A DNA stretch of 64,000 nucleotides. It comes from Rhynchopus sp. YZ270_cl-10 (lineage: Eukaryota; Euglenozoa; Diplonemea; Diplonemida; Diplonemidae). Positions 54,095-63,386 of this stretch are shown here, in pieces. The stretch's first letter is position 1. Each line of letters opens with the position of its first letter. The notes under the pieces were generated by a model. It did not search any database. It had not been told where the DNA came from and saw nothing but the letters and a program-made list of their open reading frames with translations. The translations under genes were made by a program, and so were the position numbers. The DNA is taken from assembly GCA_964035575.1 (NCBI GenBank), contig OZ037921.1, forward strand, positions 888,501 through 952,500, written 5' to 3'.

Positions 54095-54748
54095 ATGGCA
54101 ATGCGTATGGTGACCCGCGGTGTGATGGCCCGTCAGGCCCGCTTCTGCTGTGCCGTCGGAAACAAGAGTCTTGTCACCAAGCAGGCGCCGGACTTCAAGG
54201 CAAACGCTGTGCTCAACGGTGAGATTGTTGCTGACATGAGCCTCTCGCAGTGGAAGGGACAGTACGTTGTGCTGTTCTTCTACCCCCTGGACTTTACCTT
54301 TGTGTGCCCGACGGAGATCACGGCGTTCAACGACAGGGCAGCGGAGTTTGAGGCTTTGGGGTGCAAGGTGGCAGCGGTGAGTGTCGACTCTGCGTTCTCG
54401 CACCTTGCGTGGACGAAGATGCCGCGCCGTGAGGGGGGGCTTGGGGACACGCAGATCCCTCTCTTTGCCGACCTCGACAAGTCGATCTCGAAGAACTACG
54501 GTGTGCTTCTCGATGCCGGTATCTCGCTCCGCGGTCTGTTCGTGATCGACAAGGAAGGAAAGGTTCGCTCCCAGGTTGTGAACGACCTCCCCATTGGCCG
54601 TTCCGTCGACGAAACGCTCAGAATTGTCCAGGCCGTCAAGTACGCCGACGAGAACGGAGGTGTGATGCCCTGCAACTGGTCCCCCGGTAAGCCCACCATG
54701 AAGCCCGACCCGGTTGGCTCCAAGGAATACTTCTCGAAGAACGCATGA
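54095..54748 (+). CDS. Typical 2-Cys peroxiredoxin, probably mitochondrial (217 aa)
   Basis: Start at [20 protein letters not shown], a basic, Arg-rich N terminus typical of a mitochondrial presequence; the open frame upstream only reads repeat E. Peroxidatic Cys71 in [14 protein letters not shown] at 114-117, resolving Cys193 in GVMPCNW, and the C-terminal YF motif (212-213), so it is the sensitive, overoxidisable type. Reaction: reduces hydrogen peroxide and organic hydroperoxides using a thioredoxin-like donor. The MPC form of the second cysteine motif resembles the IPC of trypanosomatid mitochondrial tryparedoxin peroxidases rather than the common VCP. Single exon. Codons are strongly C/G-ending, as expected for a highly expressed gene. 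The leader has CACGCAG 24 bases before the ATG, then an A-rich stretch. Confidence 0.95.
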   Translation: MAMRMVTRGVMARQARFCCAVGNKSLVTKQAPDFKANAVLNGEIVADMSLSQWKGQYVVLFFYPLDFTFVCPTEITAFNDRAAEFEALGCKVAAVSVDSAFSHLAWTKMPRREGGLGDTQIPLFADLDKSISKNYGVLLDAGISLRGLFVIDKEGKVRSQVVNDLPIGRSVDETLRIVQAVKYADENGGVMPCNWSPGKPTMKPDPVGSKEYFSKNA

Positions 54749-54850
54749 AGTTGGAGATCCTGATTTTTTTTTTTTTCAAAATTGTTCAAAAAAAAAATAG
54801 GAAATTATTCAAATAACGTCTGAGGGGATAGTGGATGTGTGTGTTTTGGG

Positions 54851-54890
54851 GTGAGATTTTAGCCCTGAGAGGCTTAGGTTCATTGTTTTT
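54851..54890 (+). repeat. A-type module (degenerate stem)
   Basis: TTAGCCCTGAGAGGCTTAGG then TTCATTG and a T-run, about 100 bases after the peroxiredoxin stop codon. Confidence 0.6.
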
Positions 54891-55290
54891 TTTTTAGTTT
54901 TTTTTTTTTGCACAAAAGAAAATCCTGTAGAAGAGGGGGGTTGGATACTGCAAAAAAAGAAGAAAAAAAGAAAAAATGGAGTGAAATGATAAAACAAACA
55001 AACAAACAAAGCATACCATGCAACAAAAAGAGGAAAAGGAAACCAAAACGTAATCTTCCCAAATCTCTGTATTTTTTTTCTTTTTTTTTTTTCTTTTTTT
55101 AAATTTCTCTCCGTCTTGAGGGGAGTGGGAGATGGGACATCTGTATTATTTTATAAACCGATGTATTTTTTTCCCCCCCGCAAAGAAAAATACTATTTCT
55201 CCCTAAAAAATAAAACAACGTTTCCCTTGGGGGCGAGTTACTTGGGGACGAGACTCAGGAGAAAAGAAGCACAGGCATAAACAAAAAACA

Positions 55291-55342
55291 TAGTGGAGTT
55301 CATCCTCGGGTGTCTACACTAATACAACCAAGTTTTCAAAAA
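55291..55342 (+). repeat. Dispersed repeat D, copy 3
   Basis: TAGTGGAGTTCATCCTCGGG, TGTCTACACTAATACAACCA, AGTTTTCAAAAA. Identical to copy 1 over most of its length. Confidence 0.85.
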
Positions 55343-55678
55343 ACAAACAAATCGCAATCCTTTTTTAAAAGGATAGAGTGGTTACAATGAAGCCACACCC
55401 CATGCGTCCATTGCCGTGTGAGCTGCGTACACTCACGCCATCTATACCTTCCTCCACCTCCTTCCTCCCCTATCTCTTCTTTTAACAAATTCACCCTTCT
55501 TGCACAGCCATTCTGTTAGCTGTCTTGAGTGTTTCTCCCCCGCATCCATACGTTCTCCAACCGTGTCCATAATATATCTGATCCAGCTCGTTTGGAGACC
55601 TCCGAATGCAATCTCAGCGAGAAGAGCATTCTTATATTGTTGTGTACCGCAACGCCATTGGGGGTTTTTTTTTTTTTT

Positions 55679-55775
55679 ACATCTTCTGTTGTAGGCCGCA
55701 GGGTACTTTGTGCTTTCATCTGGATGGCTGGCATTGTATGTGGGTCAGTCGGTGCCTGCATCGACAACTACAGTT
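55679..55775 (+). repeat. Dispersed repeat L+B, copy 8
   Basis: CTGTTGTAGGCCGCAGGGTA, GTGCTTTCATCTGGATGGCT, GTGGGTCAGTCGGTGCCTGC, ATCGACAACTACAG. Confidence 0.8.
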
Positions 55776-55906
55776 TGTTCGACATAACACCTCTCTTCCC
55801 ATCCTCACCACCACCACCAAAACAGACCATTTGGCAAACACTTCCCCTACCCCCTTACATCCTTCATCCTTTCATTATTTCATTTTTCCACATTTCCCAA
55901 AACACA

Positions 55907-56758
55907 ATGACTACCTCCACTCTCACTGTTGCTGACCGCTCTGTTAACACGAACGTTCCTGCCAATGCACACACAACTGCACCCACCACCGCCCATCACG
56001 AGAGTGAAAGCGACTCCACCTCGACCATGGCAGGAAGCCTCCGGAAGGAGCCATACACACGCCACAGACTGCGCGTCCGTGTCACCCTCTTCTTCCGTAC
56101 CAGAGTCATGAAGATGACGAAGGAAAGCACGGTGCAGGACCTCCGCGACCGTATCGTTGACACCATGGCCGTCGAGCCAGAGATGTTCGACATCTCCTTT
56201 GATGGTAGCATCATCACGCACGACAGCGACAGCCAGACGCTCCTCAGCGCCGGGCTCAGCGACAAATGCCACACCGAGCTCGTCATGAGCAAGCGCTTCG
56301 AGGCGCGCGAGACGCTTGCCGGGATCAGCATCTACTCGGACTACGACAGCTATCTCATTGAAGAGGTCTCGGGGAGGTGCAACCCGAACCGTGTCGAGGT
56401 GTACCTGGAGGCGGGTGCCTCGGCGAACGCATGCGACAAGCAGGGCACGTCTCTGCTGCACCACGCAGCCGCGCACGACTGCCTCAGAACCGTCTCCCTC
56501 CTGCGTGCCCACGGCGCGAACCCCAACATCCGCGACAGGAAAGGCTGCACCCCTCTTCAGACCGCATCCTTTCTCGACCACAACGACGTCGCGCAAATGC
56601 TCCTCCGTTGGGGCTGCGACTCGGTCTCCGAGAAGGGAGAAAGCGTCGGTGAAAGCAACGACTACAGCACCCAAGGTGGATCCATGCACGTCTACTCTGA
56701 ATGGGGTAACGACTCAGACAGGGTTGGGTCTGGTGCACGTTCCGTCTTTGAGGCGTGA
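55907..56758 (+). CDS. Ubiquitin-like plus ankyrin-repeat protein (283 aa)
   Basis: Start at MTTSTLTVADRS, right after a pyrimidine/A leader; the open frame upstream is repeat B. Residues 1-50 are Thr/Ala-rich and probably disordered. Residues about 54-130 look like a ubiquitin-like fold (RVRVTLFFRTRVMKMTKEST, then VQDLRDRIVDTMAVEPE and FDGSIITHDSDSQTLLSAGL, the usual beta-strand, helix, DSQTL arrangement) without a C-terminal di-glycine. Ankyrin repeats follow: a degenerate one at about 157-177, then DKQGTSLLHHAAAHDC (178-210) and DRKGCTPLQTASFLDHNDVA (211-240). The tail is Ser/Gly/Asp-rich. Such proteins usually act as adaptors; partner unknown. Codons strongly C/G-ending. Confidence 0.85.
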   Translation: MTTSTLTVADRSVNTNVPANAHTTAPTTAHHESESDSTSTMAGSLRKEPYTRHRLRVRVTLFFRTRVMKMTKESTVQDLRDRIVDTMAVEPEMFDISFDGSIITHDSDSQTLLSAGLSDKCHTELVMSKRFEARETLAGISIYSDYDSYLIEEVSGRCNPNRVEVYLEAGASANACDKQGTSLLHHAAAHDCLRTVSLLRAHGANPNIRDRKGCTPLQTASFLDHNDVAQMLLRWGCDSVSEKGESVGESNDYSTQGGSMHVYSEWGNDSDRVGSGARSVFEA

Positions 56759-57336
56759 AAAAAAAATGGTAAGAGCAGGAAATAGGAATGGGTTTCGGTC
56801 AAAGAAATAGGACCTTTTTTTTTGTCCTATTTTGTCAAGTTTTTCAAAATATAAATTGAAGGATGCACGCTTCTAATCAAATGGAAAGAGCGTTGGAGAA
56901 ATAAGGAGAAAAAAGTGTATCAGGTATTGTGAACAAGGGAGAAAATGAAAAGTGTGGAGCATTGCGTAAGAGCGTAGGGGGATGTGAGGAGTCGCTCTCC
57001 TAGATCCCTCTTCATCTGGCACGGAAGATGTTTCTCTCTCTCTTTTTGTTTTTTTTCTCCCTTTTCGCTCTCTTTCTTGCCTGAATGTGCGCATTTTATT
57101 TTTTCCCTTTTTTCCCGCTCGGACACCTTTGTTTATTTCCCCCTTGTGTACTCCTTCACTTTCCCTGTCGTTTGGAGGGACGGTTTTTTGAGGTGTCTTT
57201 TTCCATTTTTAAAAACCCAGTTTTTCAAGATGGAAACAGAATTCTCAGACACCCACCTCCACTCCCTCTCTGTGTACTTGTTTCTCCTGACCGATTCCCC
57301 CATTCACCCAGTTCTTCCCATCTTTTTTAGATAGAT
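56759..57336. other. Spacer, no gene seen
   Basis: A-rich then T/C-rich sequence. Open frames here are low complexity. Confidence 0.4.
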
Positions 57337-57374
57337 TCATGTGCAGGAGAGGCGCATTTATCTTCAAAACTTCC
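57337..57374 (+). repeat. A2-type hairpin module (wobble variant)
   Basis: ATGTGC (57339-57344), AGGAGAG, GCGCAT (57352-57357), then TTATCTTCAAAACTTCC. The stem pairs fully if one G-T wobble is allowed. Confidence 0.75.
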
Positions 57375-60235
57375 TTGTTTTAAACAAAAAGATGTTTTTT
57401 TTTTAATCTGATGACATCACATCACTTATTTACATCGTGTTTTTTGCTTCCAAAAAAATTGTTTTTTTGCTTGTTTTTTCTTGTTTTTTTCCCCCTCTAC
57501 CACCCTGATTCATCCAAGAATAAGGATGGCGACAAACACTATTTCTCGAAAAAGAAAAAAAAGTGAACATCATAAGAACGCAAACGGTGACACGTAGTAG
57601 TGGTCAATTTGTGTAATGACGACTATTTTTGTTCGTCATTTTTTTTCTCCCCCCTCCCCAACCTCCCCGTTGTTTGCCCCCCCCACCTTCAAAAAAAATC
57701 TATTTAGAAAATCACGTTCTATTCAATATAAACTATCAATGCTCGCCAATTTTTTTTTTTTTTTTTTAGTAAAATGTGCTGACCACCCACCTGTCTGGGT
57801 GATTTTGCCGTTTTCAAAAAAAAAAGCTATTAGATTTGTTGAATCCTGTCTCTATGGCAGCTACACTAATCCAACAAAATTATCAAAAATACTGAACTTT
57901 TTTGGAAAGTGGAGATTGCACAACTGTGGCAACACAACCGAGGCAAGTACACTACTCCAACAATTTATCAAAACAAGCATCTTTTGTACAAACTACCCTC
58001 TCAAGGGGGGGTTTTTTTTTGTACTGCATCCCATGGGATTCCCTTCACCCCCTTACATAAACCTTTTGTTGTTCTTTGCCGTGCTTTCCTTTTTGAGAGC
58101 CGTATTTATCTCATTTTTATTTGAAAGAAGATAATCAAGAAAAAAGAGTTGGTTAATTGGGTGGGAAAACCCTCTCCCAATTTGTTCGACCAAAAAATTC
58201 TCTTTTTTTTTTTTGCATCTTACACCCGTTGAAAAACCTTTCTGTTTTATTTTCTTGTTTTTTTTTATTTACCCAGAAGCACCACTGTCAGTCAAACTCC
58301 CCATCCCTAGTCTGGGACCTTTCTCAAGGCACCTTTCCCTCCTCTCCCCTCCCGCTCCCCCTCTAGCCTACTTCTCAAAAAAAAATTTTTTTTTGTTTTG
58401 TTTTTGGATCTCAAAGCTGCGTGTTCTCTACTCTTTTGAACAAAAAAAAGAGAAAAAGAGGGGTGAGAAAAAATCGCAGACTGCGCATCTGATCTTATTA
58501 TTACTATTTTTTTTGATGTGCTCCAATAAAAAGAAAATCCCCAAAAAAAGACTGTGTTATTATTAACATTGTTCTAATCCCCTTTTCCTCGCATTTGTTT
58601 TTGTTTTATGATTACTAACAGTAACAGAAGTCTTTGTTTATCGATAAAACACATGATGGATGAACTCTACTCAATGCAGTACGATGTGAGAGGAGGATAC
58701 ATCCATCACGTACAACACAGATTCTCAAAAAAAACCCCCCCCTTTTTTTTTTTGAAACCCAAAAAAAAAATAAAAGACATGAAACCATAGAGAAGTAGTT
58801 CTGGGTTTCAATTTCTTTTGTTTTTTTTCAAAAAAAAAAATTATAAAATCGTTGATTCTATCTTCGGATATTGACACGAATACTTTTATTAAAAAAGGAA
58901 ATTTTTCATGCCATGGACGTCTTCCCCATCGGGGAGGTCGTTTACTTTTGAACCATTTTTTTTCTTATTTCATTCAGCAGACAAAGATTCGAAGGGGTAA
59001 CACCGTCCGTAACCCAACCATTTTTTGTTTTTTTTTAAATATATCTCTTGATTCCTACCTCCCCTGCTTTCTTCTCAGAGTTTTACAATAGAAATACGAA
59101 GAATATCCCTTTATCATGAATGTTATTGACAGTTTTTTGACACACCACCCCCTTTTTTTTTGGCCAAAAAATCCCCCCCAACAATTTCTATATTCACGTA
59201 AACTATGATCTATTTTTTTTTCTGACAGAAAGATGGGAGGCAGTTTCAAAAAGATGACATCGTTTTTTTTCTGGTGTCAGATTTTTTTTTGAAACAAACC
59301 ACCCCTTTGCTGTCCGGATCTGAATGTGTTTATATTTTTTTTTTGATATTGCACAGTTTTTTTGTAGATATAGAGTTGTCCCTCCCTACCCACCCCACCC
59401 CATCCCTCTCAGTGTCAACACTCTGTTCAATAAATTTATTCGAGAAAAAAAAATGGGGAATTATGGGGGATTATGAAGGTATTTGGAGGGGTTACCAACC
59501 CTGGTCGTTCCACTCCTTTGTTGTCTGTTTTTGGGTTCAAAAAAAAGTGGCGTTTGTTTTATTTCTCTTTTTTCTCTCTCTTTTACCTATTTTGAGATAA
59601 CCTCTGTGTCCGCTTTGTTCATTCATTGACACAAAGTTGGGGTTTGGCAATAGCTAGGAGGGAAATGGTAATAAAGGTGTGGTTTAGTGAAGGGTGAACC
59701 ACACAACCTGTCTACCATTTTTTTTCTTTCTTCCCTCAACTCTTAGCTGTTGCCTTGTTTCTTCGTGAAAAAAAGACGACTTTCTGTAGTAAGTTTCCTC
59801 CCCCCGTCTTGTTCCCAGCTTTCCTAGGAAGCATTTTGACTGTTTTCCGAAAATGACAATTTGACAGCCGACTGTTTTTCTGCTCGCCTTAGGGACCATT
59901 CTGACTGTGCCCGCCACCTTTCCGAATAAGTTTTAAAAACGTAGTTTCTTCCAAACGTCTTTAGGACCTTGTATTCATCGGTATTATTTCATGCATGCCT
60001 TTCTTCTCGAAGTAAGGCATCCTCTTCACCATTTTTTCCAATAAAAAAAGTATACTACATTTCCATTTCCCCGGTCATCTGCTTGGTTGGGTCTTCTGTG
60101 CCTTTTTTAAATGTGTTTTTTGCTGTTCTACGAGGTAATAAATCTCCCTCGAACCCCCTGCAGATGACATCTCCCCATCACCACCTTGTTTTTTTCCCCT
60201 TGTTCTACGTGCTTTTTTTGTATTTTTAAAGATGT
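57375..60235. other. Spacer, no gene seen
   Basis: 2.9 kb of T-, A- and C-runs. Apart from repeat C copy 3 (57908) and a C-like tail near 57,858 (GGCAGCTACACTAATCCAAC) I see no gene or RNA. Confidence 0.5.
57908..57974 (+). repeat. Dispersed repeat C, copy 3
   Basis: GTGGAGATTGCACAACTGTG, GCAACACAACCGAGGCAA, GTACACTACTCCAACAATTT, ATCAAAAC. Confidence 0.85.
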
Positions 60236-60270
60236 ATGTGCACGAGAGTCACAATTCATCTATCTTTTCA
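60236..60270 (+). repeat. A2-type module (degenerate)
   Basis: ATGTGC-ACGAGAG-TCACAA then TTCATCTATC. Loop intact, 3' arm damaged. Confidence 0.6.
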
Positions 60271-60479
60271 TTTTGTTGGCCTGTCTTTTTCGTGTTCGAC
60301 GGGACACTTATTTTGACATGTTTACAAACTCCATTTTCCACCCCCAGCATCTTGGCATAACACGCCGATTTTCATCCAAAAAAAAAAAAAATAAAAAAAA
60401 ATGCCCCCCCTTTTTCCCCACTATCTTCCCCCAAAACAACCATTTTTATTTCAAAAAACAAAATTAACAGTGTTTCCCA

Positions 60480-60548
60480 CGGTGAGATTTTGGGGTGAGA
60501 AATCTCACAAAAAAAAAAAAAAAAGTGAGGTGAGAAATCTCACCCAGG
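60480..60548. repeat. GTGAGAAATCTCAC inverted repeats
   Basis: GTGAGAAATCTCAC occurs twice around a 15-base A-run and is itself a palindrome, with further GGTGAGAT/ATCTCACC partners on both sides. Non-coding. Confidence 0.7.
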
Positions 60549-60654
60549 GCGCGCGCTAACTTTTCGGAAATTTCCCGAAAAAATGGATATCGGGTCCAAA
60601 AAAATGTACCTACAGGAAGTATGTGAAGGGGGGCAGAAAAATCAGGGTCATGTT

Positions 60655-61240
60655 ACATTTCCGAGAAAATCCCGGGCTGTGGTGGGGGATATACGGAAAA
60701 ATGGACAAAATTTTGGTGACTTAAATTTTCACAAAATATGAACCCATACTCGTAAACAAGGGTCATTTTCAGGTCTTTCGGACAGCCAGTACACAGTGCA
60801 CAGTACACAGTACACAGTACACAGTACACAGTACACAGTACACAGTACACAGTACACAGTACACAGTACACAGTACACAGTACACAGTACACAGTACACA
60901 GTACACAGTACACAGTACACAGTACCGTGACTTCACCGGAAAACACCGGCAAACATGGTCAAAATCAGGTGGAATATACATAAGTACATCATGGGGGGGT
61001 AGGGAACAGGTAGCGCCGCAGGCGCACGGTACCCAACTTTTTTCTTTTTTCTTTCCCCTTTTCTCTGCTTTCTTTTGATTGCGCGAGCCGATTGCTCTCC
61101 ACGGTGGGGTCACATGTGTGTCCAAAAACTATCTGAAGTGCCCTTACTGTACAATATGGGATTCTCTGATTTTCTTAAGGAAATCGTGTAATCAAAAAAT
61201 TTTTGTACCGCGAAAAACCCTCGAAAAAACCGGGTGTGAG
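60655..61240 (+). mobile_element. Dispersed element G, copy 3, interrupted by a heptamer array
   Basis: CTTAAATTTTCACAAAATAT, ACCCATACTCGTAAACAAGG and the GCGCCGCAGGCGCACGGTAC end match 18782-19500 in the same orientation. A tandem array sits where the other copies have continuous sequence. Confidence 0.75.
60791..60923. repeat. ACACAGT heptamer array, 19 copies
   Basis: 133 bases of ACACAGT units with one GCACAGT variant (60798-60804). Open in several frames only because the unit has no stop in those frames; not a gene. Confidence 0.95.
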
Positions 61241-61339
61241 GGTGTGGATTTAGCGCGCGCCCTGATCTCACCTGCAGGAAAAAAAAAAAAAAAAAATCAT
61301 GGTTGAACCACGGGAGTACCATGGGGAACTGGGTTGCTG

Positions 61340-61520
61340 ACCGCACCATCCAGGCTGTACCTCAATTTTTTTTTGCCTGCGGCGCCATTTTCCCTTTTTT
61401 GCTCCGCAAAAAAGGGTTAGGTGTGTGACTATGTGCTGTAAAAAAGATAGATTTTTACACTGTACTCTAATTTTTTTTCGCCTGCGGCGCCATTTGTTTG
61501 ATTTTTTTTTGCTCCGCAAA
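61340..61520 (-). repeat. Dispersed element M, copy 2 (reverse orientation)
   Basis: GCCTGCGGCGCCATTTTCCC, TTTTTTGCTCCGCAAAAAAG and CGCCTGCGGCGCCATTTGTT are the reverse complement of the arrangement at 52470-52640. Confidence 0.7.
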
Positions 61521-61624
61521 AATCCCTATGTTCCCAATGTCCCTGGTCAGCAGTGCTGAGAAATTTTGGGCACAAAAACAAGCTGACCCCCCAATCTTCC
61601 AACGACAGTGACATTTATGTCAAC

Positions 61625-61880
61625 AATTTTTAGAAATGTTGCGTACCGTGGCTTCGCTTGGGTGTCATGCCTGCCATGACTGCCGTTTATTTTGTAAATG
61701 TACTGAGGTTACTGATAATTCGTGTACCACGTGTGCCTGGTGCAAATATCAATGAAGTGCCGAACTCCGAGAAATTCTCACATTCCGCCGGAGGCCCCCA
61801 ACTTGAGCTAAGGTGGGCTCGCCACACCTATACAAAAACCCGCAAAACCGCAAAATCTCACCTATTTTCAGAGTTAGGTG
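61625..61880 (+). repeat. Partial copy of the 38341-39174 element
   Basis: TTGCGTACCGTGGCTTCGCT, CATTCCGCCGGAGGC and AACTTGAGCTAAGG match 38765-38950. Its AAGCCCGGG ends are not present here. Confidence 0.7.
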
Positions 61881-62384
61881 AGATGCTGGGAAACACCGAA
61901 AATTAAAAAAAAAAAATAAAAAAAAAATAGCATCTTTGCAGACACAACGTGGTATTGGAAACTAAACGTATTTAAAACCAACGGTGGCTTGTAAATCCTC
62001 TCCTCATCCATTATCATGTGCGTCATAGGCAAAGAGCCTAATGGCTGCGGTCAACGAAAAAAGACGTAGTAGTCGAGTAGTAAGGACAGATCAGTTGGTA
62101 TAATGTTATGTTTAGTTTTAATCATGTACCAGGTTCTTTTGTGTCTTGCATTGTTGATCACGATGTCAACAGAGTTGCACCTTTTGTCTGAGCAGAAGTT
62201 TGACAGAGCTCCCCAGGTGACCCAAAACAGTGGTTTCTTAGGGAATCCCTTGCATTCCCATTCAACGCCCTGCAGCTGTACCTAAGACACCTGCCCGTAT
62301 TGGTCAGATGCCATTTTGTGAAATGTGCCCTCCCAACCCCAACCTCCCACCACACGGCGACAGCTCATCTTCAATACACATACA
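61881..62384. other. Spacer upstream of the collagen-like protein gene
   Basis: A-rich then mixed sequence. A 60-codon frame at 62103 has a hydrophobic start (LVLIMYQVLLCLALLITM), but I do not accept it as a gene without more evidence. A C-rich leader (CCCAACCTCCCACCAC) precedes the ATG. Confidence 0.4.
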
Positions 62385-63386
62385 ATGCCGCACGTTGCCA
62401 GGGTGTTCGCAGGACTGTGCCTGTGTGTGCTCTCGTGCTCAGGGGAAGGTGCGGATATGAATGGTGCAACCACACTGGTTTCCAGCAAGCCGGTCAACGT
62501 TGTGTTACCGAGCAACGCATCGTTTGATAGTGCCACGGTAACGACGCATATTGGGAAGGTGACGTGTGCGGATGGGAGCACTCCGAGTCTCAAGATCGTC
62601 TGCATCACAGACGACCGTAACAACGATGAAGTTGATTACAAGGATGTCACTGCAAACACCATCATCACCACCTCCTGCAACGCAGGTAATGTCTTCGCCA
62701 AGATACACTTCTCATCATACAGTTGCCTCGTGGAGATCTCCAACGTAGTGGCCACCTTCCACCCCATCACGACACCAGTCCCATCCCTACCTGTGGCAAC
62801 ACCGTCACCTGCTGACGCTTTCGCTGGCCAGTCTGTGAACGTGTCCACTGCAGCCTGTGCACCAGAGTTCCGGTGCACCTCCGAAAGCGGCAACAGGGTG
62901 CAGTACGTCCCGTTTGGGGAGGCTGTGCCACTCACCGTGTGTGCCTTCCCGACAGTGATGATCACAGTGACAGACTTTCAGGATGGTGTGGTCACGTACG
63001 AGCAGGCAAGCTCAACGTCCACAGAGAATGATGTCTTCGTTGTCCCCTGTGGCACGTGTTTTAGTGCCATTGATCTTGATCAGGCAGATGTCAACCTGTT
63101 GTACCTTTCCTTCGGGTGCGACCTTGTGAAGTCTGGCCCATCTCCGTCTCTCCCAGCAGGCCCAACAGGAGCAACAGGTCCAGCAGGGCAGGATGGTGCC
63201 AAAGGAGCAACTGGAGCAACTGGTGAAAGAGGGATCGCTGGCCCGGAGGGATCAAACAGCGGAAGTACCCTGTTCATTGTCGGCATCGCTGCCATGGGCG
63301 TTAGTGCGGTGCTGCTGGTTGCGGCTGTTGTGATCTACAACAAGCGCACCCCCGACTCACAGGGGTACGCTGCAGTGTTGAACTGA
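62385..63386 (+). CDS. Type I membrane protein with collagen-like segment (333 aa)
   Basis: Signal peptide MPHVARVFAGLCLCVLSCSG. The ectodomain has two cysteine-containing halves that may be related: about 28-125 (KVTCADGSTP, IVCITDD, TTSCNAG, SYSCLVE) and about 155-250 (AACAPEFRC, PLTVCAFP, VVPCGTCF, SFGCDLV). A run of about ten Gly-X-Y triplets (257-288: GPTGATGPAGQDG, GATGATGERG) leads to a single membrane helix (about 293-318: FIVGIAAMGVSAVLLVAAVV) and a short tail (YNKRTPDSQGYAAVLN). This is a cell-surface protein with a short trimerising-type stalk. The tail Tyr could be a sorting or phosphorylation site, which is speculation. The C/G-ending codon use resembles the giant protein's N-terminal part. 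Family not recognised. Single exon. Confidence 0.85.
   Translation: MPHVARVFAGLCLCVLSCSGEGADMNGATTLVSSKPVNVVLPSNASFDSATVTTHIGKVTCADGSTPSLKIVCITDDRNNDEVDYKDVTANTIITTSCNAGNVFAKIHFSSYSCLVEISNVVATFHPITTPVPSLPVATPSPADAFAGQSVNVSTAACAPEFRCTSESGNRVQYVPFGEAVPLTVCAFPTVMITVTDFQDGVVTYEQASSTSTENDVFVVPCGTCFSAIDLDQADVNLLYLSFGCDLVKSGPSPSLPAGPTGATGPAGQDGAKGATGATGERGIAGPEGSNSGSTLFIVGIAAMGVSAVLLVAAVVIYNKRTPDSQGYAAVLN

Larger units (their letters stand above)
54749..55906. other. Spacer with A, D and L+B modules
   Basis: Holds a degenerate A module (54851), D copy 3 (55291) and B copy 8 (55679). Remaining sequence is A/T runs and pyrimidine tracts. No gene. Confidence 0.5.

Noticed and set aside
60653-61125. 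Cys/Val/Leu/Tyr frames through the ACACAGT array
   Set aside because: Same reason: heptamer by-product inside a non-coding element.
62103-62285. 60-codon frame with a hydrophobic start before the collagen-like gene
   Set aside because: No cleavage-like region or downstream domain; it ends before the real ATG. It could be an upstream ORF but cannot be supported.
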